From positions 1 to 46,142 of the IMG/VR virus record IMGVR_UViG_3300036852_000653: a DNA stretch of 46,142 nt; one strand, given 5' to 3'. The DNA comes from a virus. Under the pieces are notes generated by a model, which ran no database searches, was not told the origin of the DNA, and saw only the letters and a list, made by a program, of their open reading frames with translations. Made by a program: the position numbers and the translations under genes. Positions 18,048-25,940 of this stretch are shown here, one piece after another (position 1 is the stretch's first letter; the number at the start of each line of letters is the position of its first letter).

Positions 18048-18313
18048 TGCCGACCTTCCAACCTCCGACCGTGGCGGATGTACCCCGCGTCCTGCCCGAC
18101 ACCCGCGGCGTTCAGTACCTCTTCGCCCGCCACTGCTCCAACCTGCCCCGCGGTCGCTCGGTCCTCAAGACAGCCGGCGTTTACCGCACCGTCGACAACC
18201 CATCTCAGACCGACATCGACGCCGCCAGCGAGGTCTATCTCGGCGGCCACGTCTACACCGTCACCCAAGCGGTGGCCGACGCCCTCACCGCCGCCGGGTA
18301 CACGGTGACCTGA
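18047..18313 (+). CDS. Small structural-type protein (88 aa)
   Basis: The product MPTFQPPTVADVPRVLP... contains LFARHCSNLPRGRSVLK, AGVYRTVDNP and VYLGGHVYTVT, a pattern I recognise from short virion-associated proteins of actinophages. ATG 18047 overlaps the LamG gene stop and its stop overlaps the FkbM gene. Function unknown. Confidence 0.7.
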   Translation: MPTFQPPTVADVPRVLPDTRGVQYLFARHCSNLPRGRSVLKTAGVYRTVDNPSQTDIDAASEVYLGGHVYTVTQAVADALTAAGYTVT

Positions 18314-18927
18314 TGATCACACGGCTCGACAACCACGAGGACCAGGCCGGCGCCTGGGACGTGATCTCCTCCGCCGCCGGCGCCCTGGCCTTCGACATCG
18401 GCGCCAACATCGGCCAGGCCTCCCGGGCCATGGCTCCCAACTTCACCCACGTCGTCGCCCTCGAGCCCTGCACCGAGTCCTACGAGATCGCCGCCACCGA
18501 GACCCCGGACAACGTCACCGTCCTGTGCCTGGCTGCCGCCGACCACGAGGGCGAGCTGACCCTCACCGAGACCGCCCGCTCCATCCGCAGCGGCCAGCTC
18601 ACCACCGGCGAGGGCCTGTCCTGGGGCGCCATCGTCGGTGAGCGCACCGTCCCCTGCGTCACCATCGACTGGCTGACCCGCGTGTACGGCCCCCCCGACT
18701 TCTGCAAGATCGACGTCGAGGGGGCGGAGATCGGGGTGCTCGAGGGGGCCCAGCGCACCTTGGCCGAGCACCATCCCCAGGTCGTCGTCGAGGTCCACCG
18801 GGAGAGGCACGGGCCGCTCGTCCGGGACCTGTTACCCGGATACGACCTGACTGAGCTTCGTCACGGCGACTACGTGAGGGAAGGGGGCTACACATGGCGC
18901 AACCACTGGTGGGTGATGGCTCGGTGA
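18313..18927 (+). CDS. FkbM-family SAM-dependent methyltransferase
   Basis: A 204-residue Rossmann-fold methyltransferase: SAM-binding FDIGANIGQASR at residues 27-38, VALEP about 20 residues on, and the FkbM hallmark FCKIDVEGAEIGVLEGAQ in the second half. FkbM enzymes methylate hydroxyls of sugars or polyketides; with the glycosyltransferase two genes downstream it could modify a glycan on the virion or host surface (inference). ATG start overlaps the previous stop; 34 bases overlap the next gene. Confidence 0.88.
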   Translation: MITRLDNHEDQAGAWDVISSAAGALAFDIGANIGQASRAMAPNFTHVVALEPCTESYEIAATETPDNVTVLCLAAADHEGELTLTETARSIRSGQLTTGEGLSWGAIVGERTVPCVTIDWLTRVYGPPDFCKIDVEGAEIGVLEGAQRTLAEHHPQVVVEVHRERHGPLVRDLLPGYDLTELRHGDYVREGGYTWRNHWWVMAR

Positions 18928-19208
18928 GCGACCTGGAGAAGTGGCGCTCGATCGGTGTCATTCGTCCCGCCACCCGGGCGGTCAACGCCGCCGAGGCTCA
19001 GCTGGGCCGAGACCGGGACGCCTATCGACGCCTGCGGGCCAACGGCCTCCAGCCCGGCCATGTCAAGGGCTCCCGCCACCTCGAGCAGCACGCCACGCTG
19101 GAGATCGAGGTGGAGATGGGCTGGATAGCCAAATCGAAGCAGGGCAAAGCTCTCGCAGAAGAAGGCGTTGACAGGTGTTACGAATTGGGATTGAAAGGCC
19201 CTCAGTGA
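18894..19208 (+). CDS. Small helical phage protein (104 aa)
   Basis: ATG 18894 lies six bases after AAGGGGG, inside the FkbM gene; a GTG at 18924 overlapping the FkbM stop is an alternative (94 aa). The protein (DLEKWRSIGVIRPATRAVNAAEAQLGRD...) is helical with a RANGLQPG-KGS-LE segment seen in small head/tail-region proteins of actinophages. Function unknown. Confidence 0.65.
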   Translation: MAQPLVGDGSVSDLEKWRSIGVIRPATRAVNAAEAQLGRDRDAYRRLRANGLQPGHVKGSRHLEQHATLEIEVEMGWIAKSKQGKALAEEGVDRCYELGLKGPQ

Positions 19209-19681
19209 AATTCCAGGGGAACCTCTACCGGCAGCGCTTCCTGCCCTTGGAGTATCGGTTCTGGTGGAAGGTTGCCCTGGTTGGGGCCACCCCAGATGAC
19301 TGTTGGGAGTGGCGCTCTAACGTCCTCGACAATGGCTATGGGCAGTTCGATCAGCATCTAGCACATCGCATTGCTTATGGGCTGGCGGTGGGACCGATCC
19401 CGAATGGCTTGGTCATCGACCACTTGTGCCACACCGAAGTGTGTGCCGGCGGTGTTTGCGAACATCGACGTTGCGTCAACCCTCGTCACCTGAAGGCGGT
19501 GACTCAGCAAGAGAATGTGTTGCGGGCTCCCACGAACTTCGCAGCGATGAATGCTGCTAAGACGCACTGCGCGCATGGCCACCCATTCGATGAGGAGAAC
19601 ACTTGGCACCACCAGGGAGAGCGTGTGTGCCGAGAGTGTTCCCGGGAGCGGACGCGGCAGTGGAGAGCGAGGAACAAGTGA
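19205..19681 (+). CDS. HNH homing endonuclease with C-terminal zinc ribbon
   Basis: GTG 19205 overlaps the previous stop (GTGA). The 158-residue protein has an HNH core: VIDHLCHTEVC at residues 70-80, then CEHRRCVNPRHLKAVTQQEN with zinc cysteines C80, C85 and C90 and His95. A zinc-ribbon tail follows (THCAHGHPFDEEN... RVCRECSRERTRQWRA). Such free-standing enzymes spread by cutting gene-less alleles. Codon bias and GC are visibly lower than in neighbours, in line with transfer. Its tail is echoed by the gene at 27218. Confidence 0.9.
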   Translation: MKFQGNLYRQRFLPLEYRFWWKVALVGATPDDCWEWRSNVLDNGYGQFDQHLAHRIAYGLAVGPIPNGLVIDHLCHTEVCAGGVCEHRRCVNPRHLKAVTQQENVLRAPTNFAAMNAAKTHCAHGHPFDEENTWHHQGERVCRECSRERTRQWRARNK

Positions 19682-21021
19682 GAGAGCTGACGCTCTACAG
19701 GGTGAGCAGCGAGGCCATCGGGTACGGCCGGTTCGGGGCCAACCTGGCCAAGGCCCTCACCGCCGCCGGCATCGACGTCTACGACGACATGCCGATACCG
19801 GCCGAGTACCGCAGGCCGCACGAGCAGCACACCGGGGCGCCGTCCAAGCTGTGCAACGTCGTCGCCTGGGTCTCGGTGCCCACCCATGGTCGGGGTTGGT
19901 TCGACGGCCAGCTGTCGGTCGTGGCCACCATGTGGGAGTCCGGTCGTCTGCCCGAGTCCTTCCGTGACACTCTCCACGAGTTCGACGTCGTCGTCGTCCC
20001 TTCCCACCACAACCTCGAGCTGTTCTCCCGCTACCACAACAACGTCCACATGGTTCCCCTCGGCGTGGACCCCACCGTCTGGCACTACGAGCCTCGGCAA
20101 CAGCCCGCCGACCGCTTCAGCTTCCTCATCGGCGGCTCCGGGGAGCGCAAGGGCACCGACCTGGCCTGGAAGGCGTTCCAGGCTGTCTTCGGTAAGGAGA
20201 GCTCCTGGGGCAGCGGGCCCGTCCCCTACCTGCGCATGAAGTCACCCAAGGGTGGCGAGTTCCGAGCTCCGAGAGTGGAGGTCATCAGTGGACGAATCTC
20301 CGCAGAAGCAGAGGTCGACCTGTACGCGACGAGTCACTGTTACCTGGGACCATCTAGAGGGGAAGGCTTCGGGCTTCAGCCGCTACAGGCTCTGGCTCAA
20401 GGTTGCCCGACTGTCCTCACGGCTGCTCATGGGCACGACTCCTTCGCACATCTCGGTCTCGGTCTCTCGGCCGAGCGGACCCAGTCTGCGTACTTCGTCT
20501 ACGGGGAAGCCGGGGAGTGGTGGGAGCCATCCTTTGACGACCTCTGTGACCGGATGCGATGGGTCTACGACCACTATGACGACGCTCTCGCCCATGCTGC
20601 CGCCGCCGCCATGGTGGTGGCAGAAGAGTTCACCTGGGCCCGTACGGCGCAGGGATTCGTTGAGGCTATTGGACCCGAGCGACTAGAAGTCCCCTACTCC
20701 GGTAACGGTTCCTGGTATGAGCCGCAGCGCCTGCGCTACGAGGTGGTGACCAACCGCAACTGGATGTGTGAGATCGCCGGCTCGACCTTCCACTTCCTCG
20801 CCGGCCAGACCTATCTGGAGCAGGCGGACATCAAGAGGGTGCTGTGGGAAGCAGGGGTCCTCGACCCTGTCTGCACCAAGGGGGACGACACCGGCCTGCA
20901 CCCGAGCCAGTTGCCCATCGACGCCTCTGCCAGCCAGAGCTACTGCGGTACTTGTCACCAACGACTGGGTAGCCAGCCCACCAGGGCCGACGACATCGAA
21001 GCGGGGGTACTGACCGGGTGA
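19678..21021 (+). CDS. Glycosyltransferase (GT4/GT1-like) with extra C-terminal domain
   Basis: A 447-residue GT-B enzyme: GYGRFGANLAKAL near the N-terminus, VVVPSHHNLELF, VPLGVDP, a GGSGERKGTDLAWKAF nucleotide-sugar region and the nucleotide-binding signature PSRGEGFGLQPLQALAQG. It would transfer a sugar from an activated donor. Residues about 352-447 are not part of the GT fold: they carry an IAGSTFHFLAGQTY-LEQADIKRVLWEAGVLDP segment like small phage virion proteins, and a CGTC pair. GTG 19678 overlaps the HNH stop. Codon bias drops around 20230-20700, suggesting mosaicism. Confidence 0.85.
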   Translation: MRELTLYRVSSEAIGYGRFGANLAKALTAAGIDVYDDMPIPAEYRRPHEQHTGAPSKLCNVVAWVSVPTHGRGWFDGQLSVVATMWESGRLPESFRDTLHEFDVVVVPSHHNLELFSRYHNNVHMVPLGVDPTVWHYEPRQQPADRFSFLIGGSGERKGTDLAWKAFQAVFGKESSWGSGPVPYLRMKSPKGGEFRAPRVEVISGRISAEAEVDLYATSHCYLGPSRGEGFGLQPLQALAQGCPTVLTAAHGHDSFAHLGLGLSAERTQSAYFVYGEAGEWWEPSFDDLCDRMRWVYDHYDDALAHAAAAAMVVAEEFTWARTAQGFVEAIGPERLEVPYSGNGSWYEPQRLRYEVVTNRNWMCEIAGSTFHFLAGQTYLEQADIKRVLWEAGVLDPVCTKGDDTGLHPSQLPIDASASQSYCGTCHQRLGSQPTRADDIEAGVLTG

Positions 21022-21902
21022 CTACTACTTCGGAACTAGTCAGTGAGACCCGCCGCCACCTCCAGTCCGGGGCCAGGGACGAGCTCAATCGCCTCGACGG
21101 CGCCGCCACCGCCAGCCAGACCGCCCTCACTGCCGAGCTGGCCATGGGAGGCATCGCCCAGGGAGCCCTGCTGGGCATCGAGTACGAGGTTATCTACGTG
21201 TTCTCTGCCACCGGCCAGATAGCCACCGTCCAGCGGGGCTATCTCGGCTCCGCCGGCGCCACCCACGCCGACGACACCCTGATCTACGTCAACCCGATCT
21301 TCAGCGACTGGTCCATCTACCGGGCCCTGGCCGAGGAGCTCGCCGCCCTCTCCTCGCCCCTCAACGGCCTCTACCGGGCCCGCACCGTCGACCTCACCTA
21401 CTCCCCCGGCCGGGAGGGCTACGACCTCACCGCCGTCACCGACTTCCAGGGCGTGCTCAACATCGCCTGGAAGGGCTACAGCACGGGCGAGTGGCCGGAG
21501 ATCCGGCGCTATCGCATTGCCGAGAACATGAACACCGCCGAGTTCGCCAGTGGCAAAGCCCTCCTCCTCTACGAGGGGGCGGGCCCCGGACGTACCATCC
21601 ACATGGTCTACAAGGCGCCCTACGCGGCGCTGGCCACCACCTCGACGGACGTGGCCATCGACACCGGCCTGCACGCCGAGGCCCACGACATCCTGCCACT
21701 CGGTGCCGCCGCCCGCTTGGTGGCCACTCGGGAGGTCAAGCGCTCGTTCACCGAGTCCCAGCCCGAGAGCCGCGACGCTGCCGACGTGCCTCCGGGCACG
21801 GCCCGGGGAGCGTCCCAGTACCTGATGGCCCTGCGCAACCAGCGCATCAGGGAGGAGGCGACTCGCCTCCATGCCCATCACCCGACCCTGGCGAGGATCT
21901 GA
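21018..21902 (+). CDS. Head-tail adaptor/connector-like protein
   Basis: A 294-residue protein. The N-terminus (SELVSETRRHLQSGARDELNRLD) is a helix; residues 45-90 form a beta unit GIEYEVIYVFSATGQIATVQRG-YLGS ending VNPIFSDWSIYRALAEEL, a layout typical of adaptor or upper-tail proteins of actinophages. The C-terminal part has an LPLGAAARLVATREVKR helix region. It would join the portal to the tail nozzle encoded two genes on. GTG 21018 overlaps the previous stop. Confidence 0.65.
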   Translation: MTTTSELVSETRRHLQSGARDELNRLDGAATASQTALTAELAMGGIAQGALLGIEYEVIYVFSATGQIATVQRGYLGSAGATHADDTLIYVNPIFSDWSIYRALAEELAALSSPLNGLYRARTVDLTYSPGREGYDLTAVTDFQGVLNIAWKGYSTGEWPEIRRYRIAENMNTAEFASGKALLLYEGAGPGRTIHMVYKAPYAALATTSTDVAIDTGLHAEAHDILPLGAAARLVATREVKRSFTESQPESRDAADVPPGTARGASQYLMALRNQRIREEATRLHAHHPTLARI

Positions 21903-22156
21903 TGGATCTCGTACCGGGCACTGTGATCCCCGATGGGCGGATGGTCGTCGAATACGGGAACTACGTCACCCGGCATCTCGGTACGCCCTCGGAGTGGAAG
22001 CTCGCGCACATCCGTTCCCTGGTGGACTTCGCTTTCAGGGCACACCAGCAGGAGCATCCCGAGCACGGTCTCGTCGAGTACGAGTTCTTCGAGCGCGTGA
22101 GCAGGATGGGCCTCCACGTTTACGGCTGGCGAGCACTCGGACTGGTTGATCCATGA
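21902..22156 (+). CDS. Small protein between adaptor and tail genes (84 aa)
   Basis: MDLVPGTVIPDGRMVVEYGNY... is overlapped at both ends by neighbours (TGATG and ATGA). It is a mixed alpha/beta protein with no recognised motif. Tail assembly or structure is a guess from position. Confidence 0.65.
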   Translation: MDLVPGTVIPDGRMVVEYGNYVTRHLGTPSEWKLAHIRSLVDFAFRAHQQEHPEHGLVEYEFFERVSRMGLHVYGWRALGLVDP

Positions 22157-24489
22157 CCACCTCCACTCTCGTCCCCGCCGTCCTGCCCTGCGCCATCAAC
22201 GGCCGCCCCTATCTGTGCGAGCCCACCTACAAGCGCGAGACCCTGCCCGTCATCCGCCAACAGGCCGACACCGGCGAGGCCCCGGGCGAGCACTCGCTCA
22301 ACCCTCAGGGCCTCTGGCGGCGCTCCCGGGAGACGTTCCATCACGGGGCGGGCCAGGTCTTCTGTGACGCCAAGGACTCCGACGAGGCCCGCTTCCGGGC
22401 CTCCAAGGGCATCGACCCCTGGACCAGGGGCGAGCTCTCTCTCCTGAACAAGACGGTCAAGGTGTGGTCCTCGGCCAATACCAACCTCGCTCTTCTGGCC
22501 CTCAATGGCTCGCTCGGCACCTACCTCTACATCGCCGACGGCAATGAGCTGTACTGGAACGAGCAGCCCTTCAACCTCCTGTCCTGGGACGCCTCCTCCT
22601 TCGAGGTCTCTACCGGCGGCTGGCTGGCGGGTACCAACACCACCCTCACCCGCTCCACCACCCAGTCCTACGTGGGGTCGGCCTCGCTGCGGGCGGAGCG
22701 CACCACCTCCACCGGCACCATCTCGACCAACACCCCCACCGGGGTCTCGGGCATCGCCGTGGACGCCAGTCGTACCTACCGCTTCGGGGCCGCCTGCCGC
22801 TGGGTGGGAGGCACCGGGGCGGGGCGCATCCCCACCGTCTTCGTCGACTGGTACACCGCCGCCGGGGCGTCGATCTCGACCGACAGCGTGGTGGGCCTGG
22901 TCGCCGACTCGTCCACCGGCTGGTTGCTGCTCAATTCCAGCGTCACCACCTCTCCGGCTACCGCCGCCTTCGCCTCCATGCGGGTGGAGTGGCCCGGCGC
23001 GGTGGTGGGTGAGGCCCACTACGCCGACGTCGTCTACCTCCAGCCGAACATCGGGCCCTTCGGTGGCGGCAGTGTCTTCCAGACCGCCGACATCCAGGCG
23101 GGAGAGGCCGCCCAGCCCATCGCCTCGGTCACCACCAACGGCTACCACATCTGGGCGGCGCTGGGAACCTCGGGCATCCACCGCACCAACGTCAGTGCCA
23201 CCGGCTCGACGGCCAACGTCCCCGCCGGCACCTTCAACCTGGTGGGCTACGCCGCCCCCTACCTGCTGGCGGCCAACGGCAACATCCTCTACGAGATCAC
23301 TGACCCGCTGGGCACACCGGCGGCCTCCATCCTCAAGACCCACGCCAACGCCGAGTTCGACTGGACGGTGATCGCCAGCGGCCGGAACTGCCTGTACGTG
23401 GCCGGTAACTCCGGGGCCAACGCCGAGCTCTACCGCATCGGCATCGACCAGACCACCGGTGGCCTCGGGGCGCTGACTCCCTGCGCCCCCTTCCCCGAGG
23501 GCGAGACCATCCACGCCATCTACTACTACGCCGGGGCGGCCATCCTGGGCACGGGCAAGGGCGTGCGCATCGCCACCGCCGACGGGGCGGGCAATCTCGA
23601 CTACGGCCCCCTGATCGAGACCACCTGGCCGGTGCGGGCGCTCGAGCCCCAGGGGCGCTACTGCTGGTTCGGCTGGAGGGACTACGACGCCACCACCACT
23701 GGGCTGGGGCGCATCGATCTGGGCTACTTCACCGAATCCCTGGTGCCCGCCTGGGCCAGTGACCTGATGACGCCCGCCACCACCCAGGGCGACATCCTCT
23801 CGGCGGTGACCTACATCCCCTACAACTACCAGGCCACCCAGTCGCCGGTGACCCGGGCCTTCGCCGTCTCCGGGGTGGGGGTCTACATCGAGGACACCGG
23901 CTACAAGGTCCCGTCGGGAACGCTCGAGACCGGGGCCATCCGCTTCGCCACCACCGAGACCAAGACGGCCCGGGCGGTGGAGATCCGCCATCATGCCCTG
24001 GCGGGGACGGTGGCGGTGGACATGAAGCGCGACGACGGCGCCTACGCCTCGGTGGGGACGTCGTCGGTGGCCGGGTCCAACGGCACCTCGCTCGACGCCG
24101 GGAGCCTGTCGGCCGAGACGTTCGAGTTGCGCTTCACGTCGACCCGCTCCTCCACCGTGCCGGCCACCGGCCCCGAGCTGGTGCGCTGGACGGAGAAGGT
24201 GCTGCCCACGCCGCGCTCCGACGAGGTCTTCACCCTCACCCTGCTACTCAACTCGTCGGTCCTCTCCACCGCCGGCGACGGCCAGCCCTATCCCCTGGAC
24301 GTGCCCGCCGAGGTGGCCGCCATCAAGGCCCTGGAGTGGGCCCGCACCGTGGTCGACTTCCAGGTCGGCAGCGACACGTTCGTGGGCTACGTCGGGGCCT
24401 CCGAGTTCACCGGCACCCACTGGGAGGGACCGAGGCGGCGGTTCTCCGAAGGGAAGATGGTCGTCCAGATGGTGACGGTGGCCGGGTGA
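22153..24489 (+). CDS. Large tail (nozzle/hub-like) protein with inserted CBM-like domain
   Basis: A 778-residue, beta-rich protein. The N-terminal part (WRRSRETFHHGAGQVFCDAKDSDEARFRASKGI) and the repeated four-strand units further on suggest a propeller-type nozzle or hub, such as the lower tail protein of podoviruses. Residues about 148-302 (NLLSWDASSFEVSTGG... ADVVYLQPN) read as a CBM4/9-like domain inserted into the protein and related to the middle domain of the 16002 adhesin. It would contact the cell wall on adsorption. ATG 22153 overlaps the previous stop. Confidence 0.75.
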   Translation: MTTSTLVPAVLPCAINGRPYLCEPTYKRETLPVIRQQADTGEAPGEHSLNPQGLWRRSRETFHHGAGQVFCDAKDSDEARFRASKGIDPWTRGELSLLNKTVKVWSSANTNLALLALNGSLGTYLYIADGNELYWNEQPFNLLSWDASSFEVSTGGWLAGTNTTLTRSTTQSYVGSASLRAERTTSTGTISTNTPTGVSGIAVDASRTYRFGAACRWVGGTGAGRIPTVFVDWYTAAGASISTDSVVGLVADSSTGWLLLNSSVTTSPATAAFASMRVEWPGAVVGEAHYADVVYLQPNIGPFGGGSVFQTADIQAGEAAQPIASVTTNGYHIWAALGTSGIHRTNVSATGSTANVPAGTFNLVGYAAPYLLAANGNILYEITDPLGTPAASILKTHANAEFDWTVIASGRNCLYVAGNSGANAELYRIGIDQTTGGLGALTPCAPFPEGETIHAIYYYAGAAILGTGKGVRIATADGAGNLDYGPLIETTWPVRALEPQGRYCWFGWRDYDATTTGLGRIDLGYFTESLVPAWASDLMTPATTQGDILSAVTYIPYNYQATQSPVTRAFAVSGVGVYIEDTGYKVPSGTLETGAIRFATTETKTARAVEIRHHALAGTVAVDMKRDDGAYASVGTSSVAGSNGTSLDAGSLSAETFELRFTSTRSSTVPATGPELVRWTEKVLPTPRSDEVFTLTLLLNSSVLSTAGDGQPYPLDVPAEVAAIKALEWARTVVDFQVGSDTFVGYVGASEFTGTHWEGPRRRFSEGKMVVQMVTVAG

Positions 24490-24992
24490 ACGGCCTTCAT
24501 ACCGCCGTCGACCCGGACTACCACAGCCATCCGGAGCCGACGCCTGCCGTGCTGGTGGTTACCTCCACCACCCGACCGGCCAACGCCCGTGAAGGCCAGG
24601 TCGTCTACGAGAAGGACACCGACCGGTTGCTGGTCTACGACGGCACCAACTGGGTGCAACGTGGCCCCGTGCGTGTTGTCGGGACGACCACGGGTGTGGT
24701 CGGTGGGGCATCCCCGGATCAGACGACTTCGCCGATCCCCTATGTCGTCAAGGGCGGCTCCGACGTCCAGACCTACGCCGCTGGCGGACTCACCGTCACC
24801 TACTCCACGGCCTTCCCGACCGGGGTGCTGACCGTCCTCATCAGCCAGGGCGACAACAATGCCTCCATCCCGTCGGTTGTCAACGCCAACAACACGGTGT
24901 CGTCGTTCAAGTACAAGGTCTTCGACACCGCCGGGGCCGAGGTGGGCGACGGCGGCCTGTACCGCGTCAACTGGCTGGCGGTGGGCTGGTGA
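24486..24992 (+). CDS. Tail-tip/fibre protein with gp53-like C-terminal domain
   Basis: GTG 24486 (GTGA overlap) gives 168 residues. STTRPANAREGQVVYEKDTDRL-LVYDGTNWV is a common adhesin connector, and the last 65 residues (TYSTAFPTGVLTVLISQGDN... GLYRVNWLAVGW) have the shape of the gp53-like tail-fibre C-terminal domain. It probably forms a trimeric tip that binds the host. Its stop overlaps the pup-like gene start. Confidence 0.75.
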   Translation: MNGLHTAVDPDYHSHPEPTPAVLVVTSTTRPANAREGQVVYEKDTDRLLVYDGTNWVQRGPVRVVGTTTGVVGGASPDQTTSPIPYVVKGGSDVQTYAAGGLTVTYSTAFPTGVLTVLISQGDNNASIPSVVNANNTVSSFKYKVFDTAGAEVGDGGLYRVNWLAVGW

Positions 24993-25180
24993 CGGCCGCT
25001 TCCCAGCAGGTCCGGGCGCGGTCCCGCCGGGAGCCCGAGCCCGAGGTGGTCGAGCCCCCCGTCACCGACCACGCCCTGGTCGACGACGCCGCCGACTGGC
25101 TCGACGAGATCGACGCCGTCTTGGAACAGAACGACGCCGAGAAGTTCGTCCGCAACTTCGTCCAGAAGGGCGGAGAGTAG
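24989..25180 (+). CDS. pup: Pup (prokaryotic ubiquitin-like protein) homologue
   Basis: 63 residues. The C-terminal half, ADWLDEIDAVLEQ and NDAEKFVRNFVQKGGE (residues 35-63), closely matches cellular Pup (LLDEIDDVLEEN...FVRAYVQKGG[QE]), including the helix that binds the proteasomal ATPase and the Gly-Gly-Glu end used for ligation. Ending in Glu means no deamidation by Dop would be needed before PafA attaches it to lysines. Residues 1-30 are disordered and charged, as in Pup. It has two lysines (K52, K60). GTG 24989 overlaps the tail-tip stop; its final codons supply the GGAGAG ribosome-binding site of the lysin. No ligase, depupylase or proteasomal gene is visible here, so it would use host enzymes. 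Confidence 0.9.
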   Translation: MTAASQQVRARSRREPEPEVVEPPVTDHALVDDAADWLDEIDAVLEQNDAEKFVRNFVQKGGE

Positions 25181-25849
25181 ATGATCGACCTCCATGCCAG
25201 CCGCGAGATCGAGGGAATCGTCGAGTACTTCCGGGCCACCGGCGTGCTCGGTCACGTCTCGTCCACCTTCCGGCCCGGGGCCCGCACGGCGGCTGGTCAC
25301 CCCTCCCGCCACGGCCGCAAGCTGGCCGTCGACTTCGGCGATCCGGCGCCCGGCCTGGACACCCCCGGCCTCCTGGAGATCTTCCGGGCCTTCGTGCCCG
25401 TCGAGGCCCACCTCAACGAGTTGATCCTGGCCACGGCTCCCTACAACATCAAGCGGGGAAAGCGGGTCAGGCGCTACGCCGAGCGGCTGCATCACGGACA
25501 CGTCCACGTCGCCGTCGATCCCGGCGTCGACCTGGCTGAGCTGTTCCCGAAGATGGCCGTCCACAGCGACGAGATCATCGACGACACCGACGGGAGGGAA
25601 GACATGGCCGATCCGGTGGACGGGATGTGCAGTCCCCAGGGCGGGGTGTGGGTGCTGACCCGCGATGGTGGGGTGCGGTCCTACGATCATGCCGAACCGA
25701 TCACCCCCTTCTACGGCAGCTATTTCTCTCTGGAGGAGCGCCACCGCAACGTTCCCCGTACCTTCGTCCAGATCAAGCCGCGGAGCAACGATCGTGAGGG
25801 CTACGTCATCGTCGCTTCGTCGGGGGAGGAGTACGAGTTCGGCAAATGA
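25181..25849 (+). CDS. M15-type peptidase (probable endolysin or tail lysin) with DGGV domain
   Basis: A 222-residue protein. Residues 25-115 carry the zinc-peptidase signature: STFRPGA, H44 and D51 in SRHGRKLAVDF, and HHGHVHVAV at 104-111, as in D-Ala-D-Ala or L-Ala-D-Glu M15 peptidases; the usual Gly three after the first His is Lys here. Residues about 145-222 (GGVWVLTRDGGVRSY, TPFYGSYFS, GYVIVASSGEEYEFG) form the same domain as in the 11761 protein, perhaps for wall binding. No signal peptide, so export would need a holin, or it acts from the virion. Directly after the pup-like gene, before small membrane proteins. Confidence 0.8.
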   Translation: MIDLHASREIEGIVEYFRATGVLGHVSSTFRPGARTAAGHPSRHGRKLAVDFGDPAPGLDTPGLLEIFRAFVPVEAHLNELILATAPYNIKRGKRVRRYAERLHHGHVHVAVDPGVDLAELFPKMAVHSDEIIDDTDGREDMADPVDGMCSPQGGVWVLTRDGGVRSYDHAEPITPFYGSYFSLEERHRNVPRTFVQIKPRSNDREGYVIVASSGEEYEFGK

Positions 25850-25917
25850 ACAGCTGGATGCTTTTCGCCATCGGCCTGATCCTGGGTGTCCTCATCTGCA
25901 AGGTAGGCATCTTGTGA
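25846..25917 (+). CDS. Tiny single-pass membrane peptide (23 aa)
   Basis: MNSWMLFAIGLILGVLICKVGIL is one hydrophobic segment. Its ATG overlaps the lysin stop (ATGA), which favours real translation. A holin-accessory or lysis-regulating role is possible from context only. Confidence 0.5.
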   Translation: MNSWMLFAIGLILGVLICKVGIL

Positions 25918-25940
25918 AGACACCTCTCGGATGAGGATCG

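Noticed and set aside
18888-19091. Minus-strand frames opposite the FkbM-HNH junction
   Set aside because: Antisense to overlapping, motif-bearing plus-strand genes.
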